From MGBC113645 sp036308445 (lineage in GTDB: Bacteria; Bacillota_I; Bacilli_A; Erysipelotrichales; Coprobacillaceae): a stretch of DNA of 41,175 nucleotides. The stretch lies in contig JAXJVS010000095.1 of assembly GCA_036308445.1 (NCBI GenBank), positions 1 to 41,175 on the forward strand, read 5' to 3'. The notes under the pieces were generated by a model, which was not told where the DNA came from, ran no database searches, and was given only the letters and a program-made list of their open reading frames with translations. The translations under genes and the position numbers were made by a program. This document shows positions 41,063 to 41,175 of this stretch, piece by piece. Numbering within the stretch: position 1 is the first letter of the stretch; each line of letters begins with the position of its first letter.

Positions 41063-41175
41063 ATGAAATTATCAAAGACAAGAAAAATAACTCTAGCAGC
41101 ATTCTTTTTAACTTTAGGTTTAATATTACCTTTTTTTACTGGCCAGATACCAACAATAGGTAGTCAATTATTACC
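41063..41175 (+). CDS. ECF transporter S component, N-terminal part (cut by window edge)
   Basis: ATG 41063 follows TTGGAGGAA. The visible 37 residues begin MKLSKTRKITLAAFFLTLG, with ILPFFTGQIPTIGSQLLP. The LPFxTGQIPxIGxxLLPM stretch is characteristic of a group of ECF vitamin-transporter S components with unassigned substrate. The gene continues beyond the window. Confidence 0.7.
   Translation, partial: MKLSKTRKITLAAFFLTLGLILPFFTGQIPTIGSQLL

Noticed and set aside
40945..41163. Plus-strand reading frame of 72 codons starting at TTG
   Set aside because: It begins within the -35 box, crosses the terminator and overlaps the real S-component start in another frame.
1..41175. CRISPR array or tRNA/rRNA genes
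   Set aside because: No regularly spaced direct repeats and no tRNA-like cloverleaf or rRNA segments were recognised by eye.

Overview
The window is a 41 kb piece of a low-GC Gram-positive (Bacillota) chromosome. I infer a gut-type member of the Erysipelotrichia/Coprobacillaceae, from AT-rich codon use, strong GGAGG ribosome binding sites, a T-box leader on trpS, an infC-rpmI-rplT operon with an infC AUU start, luxS, several ECF vitamin transporter S components, a ManO-type mannose PTS and many small HAD phosphatases. The exact species cannot be fixed from the sequence. I saw no tRNA, rRNA, CRISPR array, intact transposase or prophage.

Layout. 1-660 is fossil DNA ending in a TnpB (IS200/IS605) tail that runs into a folate-type ECF S component. 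1603-5022 holds a DegV lipid-binding protein and a large adenosine-deaminase-like protein fused to a SLOG/DprA-like Rossmann domain. 5058-8465 has a Uup-like ABC-F ATPase and a DUF5714 protein (minus strand), then an Mrp/NBP35 Fe-S carrier. 8553-9826 is T-box plus trpS. 9841-14201 (minus strand) has a split threonine/serine exporter, a decayed ECF sigma factor, a tightly coupled DUF89-SRAP-PfkB operon and a HAD phosphatase. 14361-21833 carries a HAD-MATE pair, an MFS transporter, small membrane proteins, a VanY-type carboxypeptidase, a DUF4080 radical SAM protein and an MnmM-like tRNA methyltransferase. 21855-22886 is a wrecked antibiotic-resistance ABC-F gene whose attenuator with leader peptide is still intact. 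It is followed by an orphan BrxF-like P-loop protein and another HAD enzyme.

24147-25122 is a long intergenic region with the promoter, CRE-like site and leader hairpin of a mannose-family PTS operon (IIAB, IIC, IID, ManO). 28440-31512 has a dead GNAT gene, a HAD enzyme, a zinc-less mini-sirtuin coupled to a site-2-type membrane protease, and a cold shock protein. 31853-36757 has an M29 aminopeptidase, RF3 and a degenerate P-type ATPase that has lost its catalytic motifs and nucleotide-binding domain. 36789-38410 has a glycerate kinase fossil, an RluA-family pseudouridine synthase and luxS. 38468-39818 is the translation operon infC-rpmI-rplT behind an L20-type leader. The end holds a nitroreductase, a TnpB/ABC-transporter hybrid fossil and the start of another ECF S component behind an attenuator.

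Much of the window is ordinary housekeeping: translation, tRNA charging and modification, sugar uptake, vitamin uptake and small-molecule phosphatases. The unusual feature is how many decayed genes lie between intact ones (TnpB twice, ECF sigma, ARE ABC-F, GNAT, glycerate kinase, an ABC exporter ATPase), which points to ongoing genome reduction. The strongest candidates for something undescribed are the deaminase-SLOG fusion and the pseudo-P-type ATPase. Next come the surviving attenuator of the dead resistance gene, the orphan BrxF and the sirtuin-protease pair.
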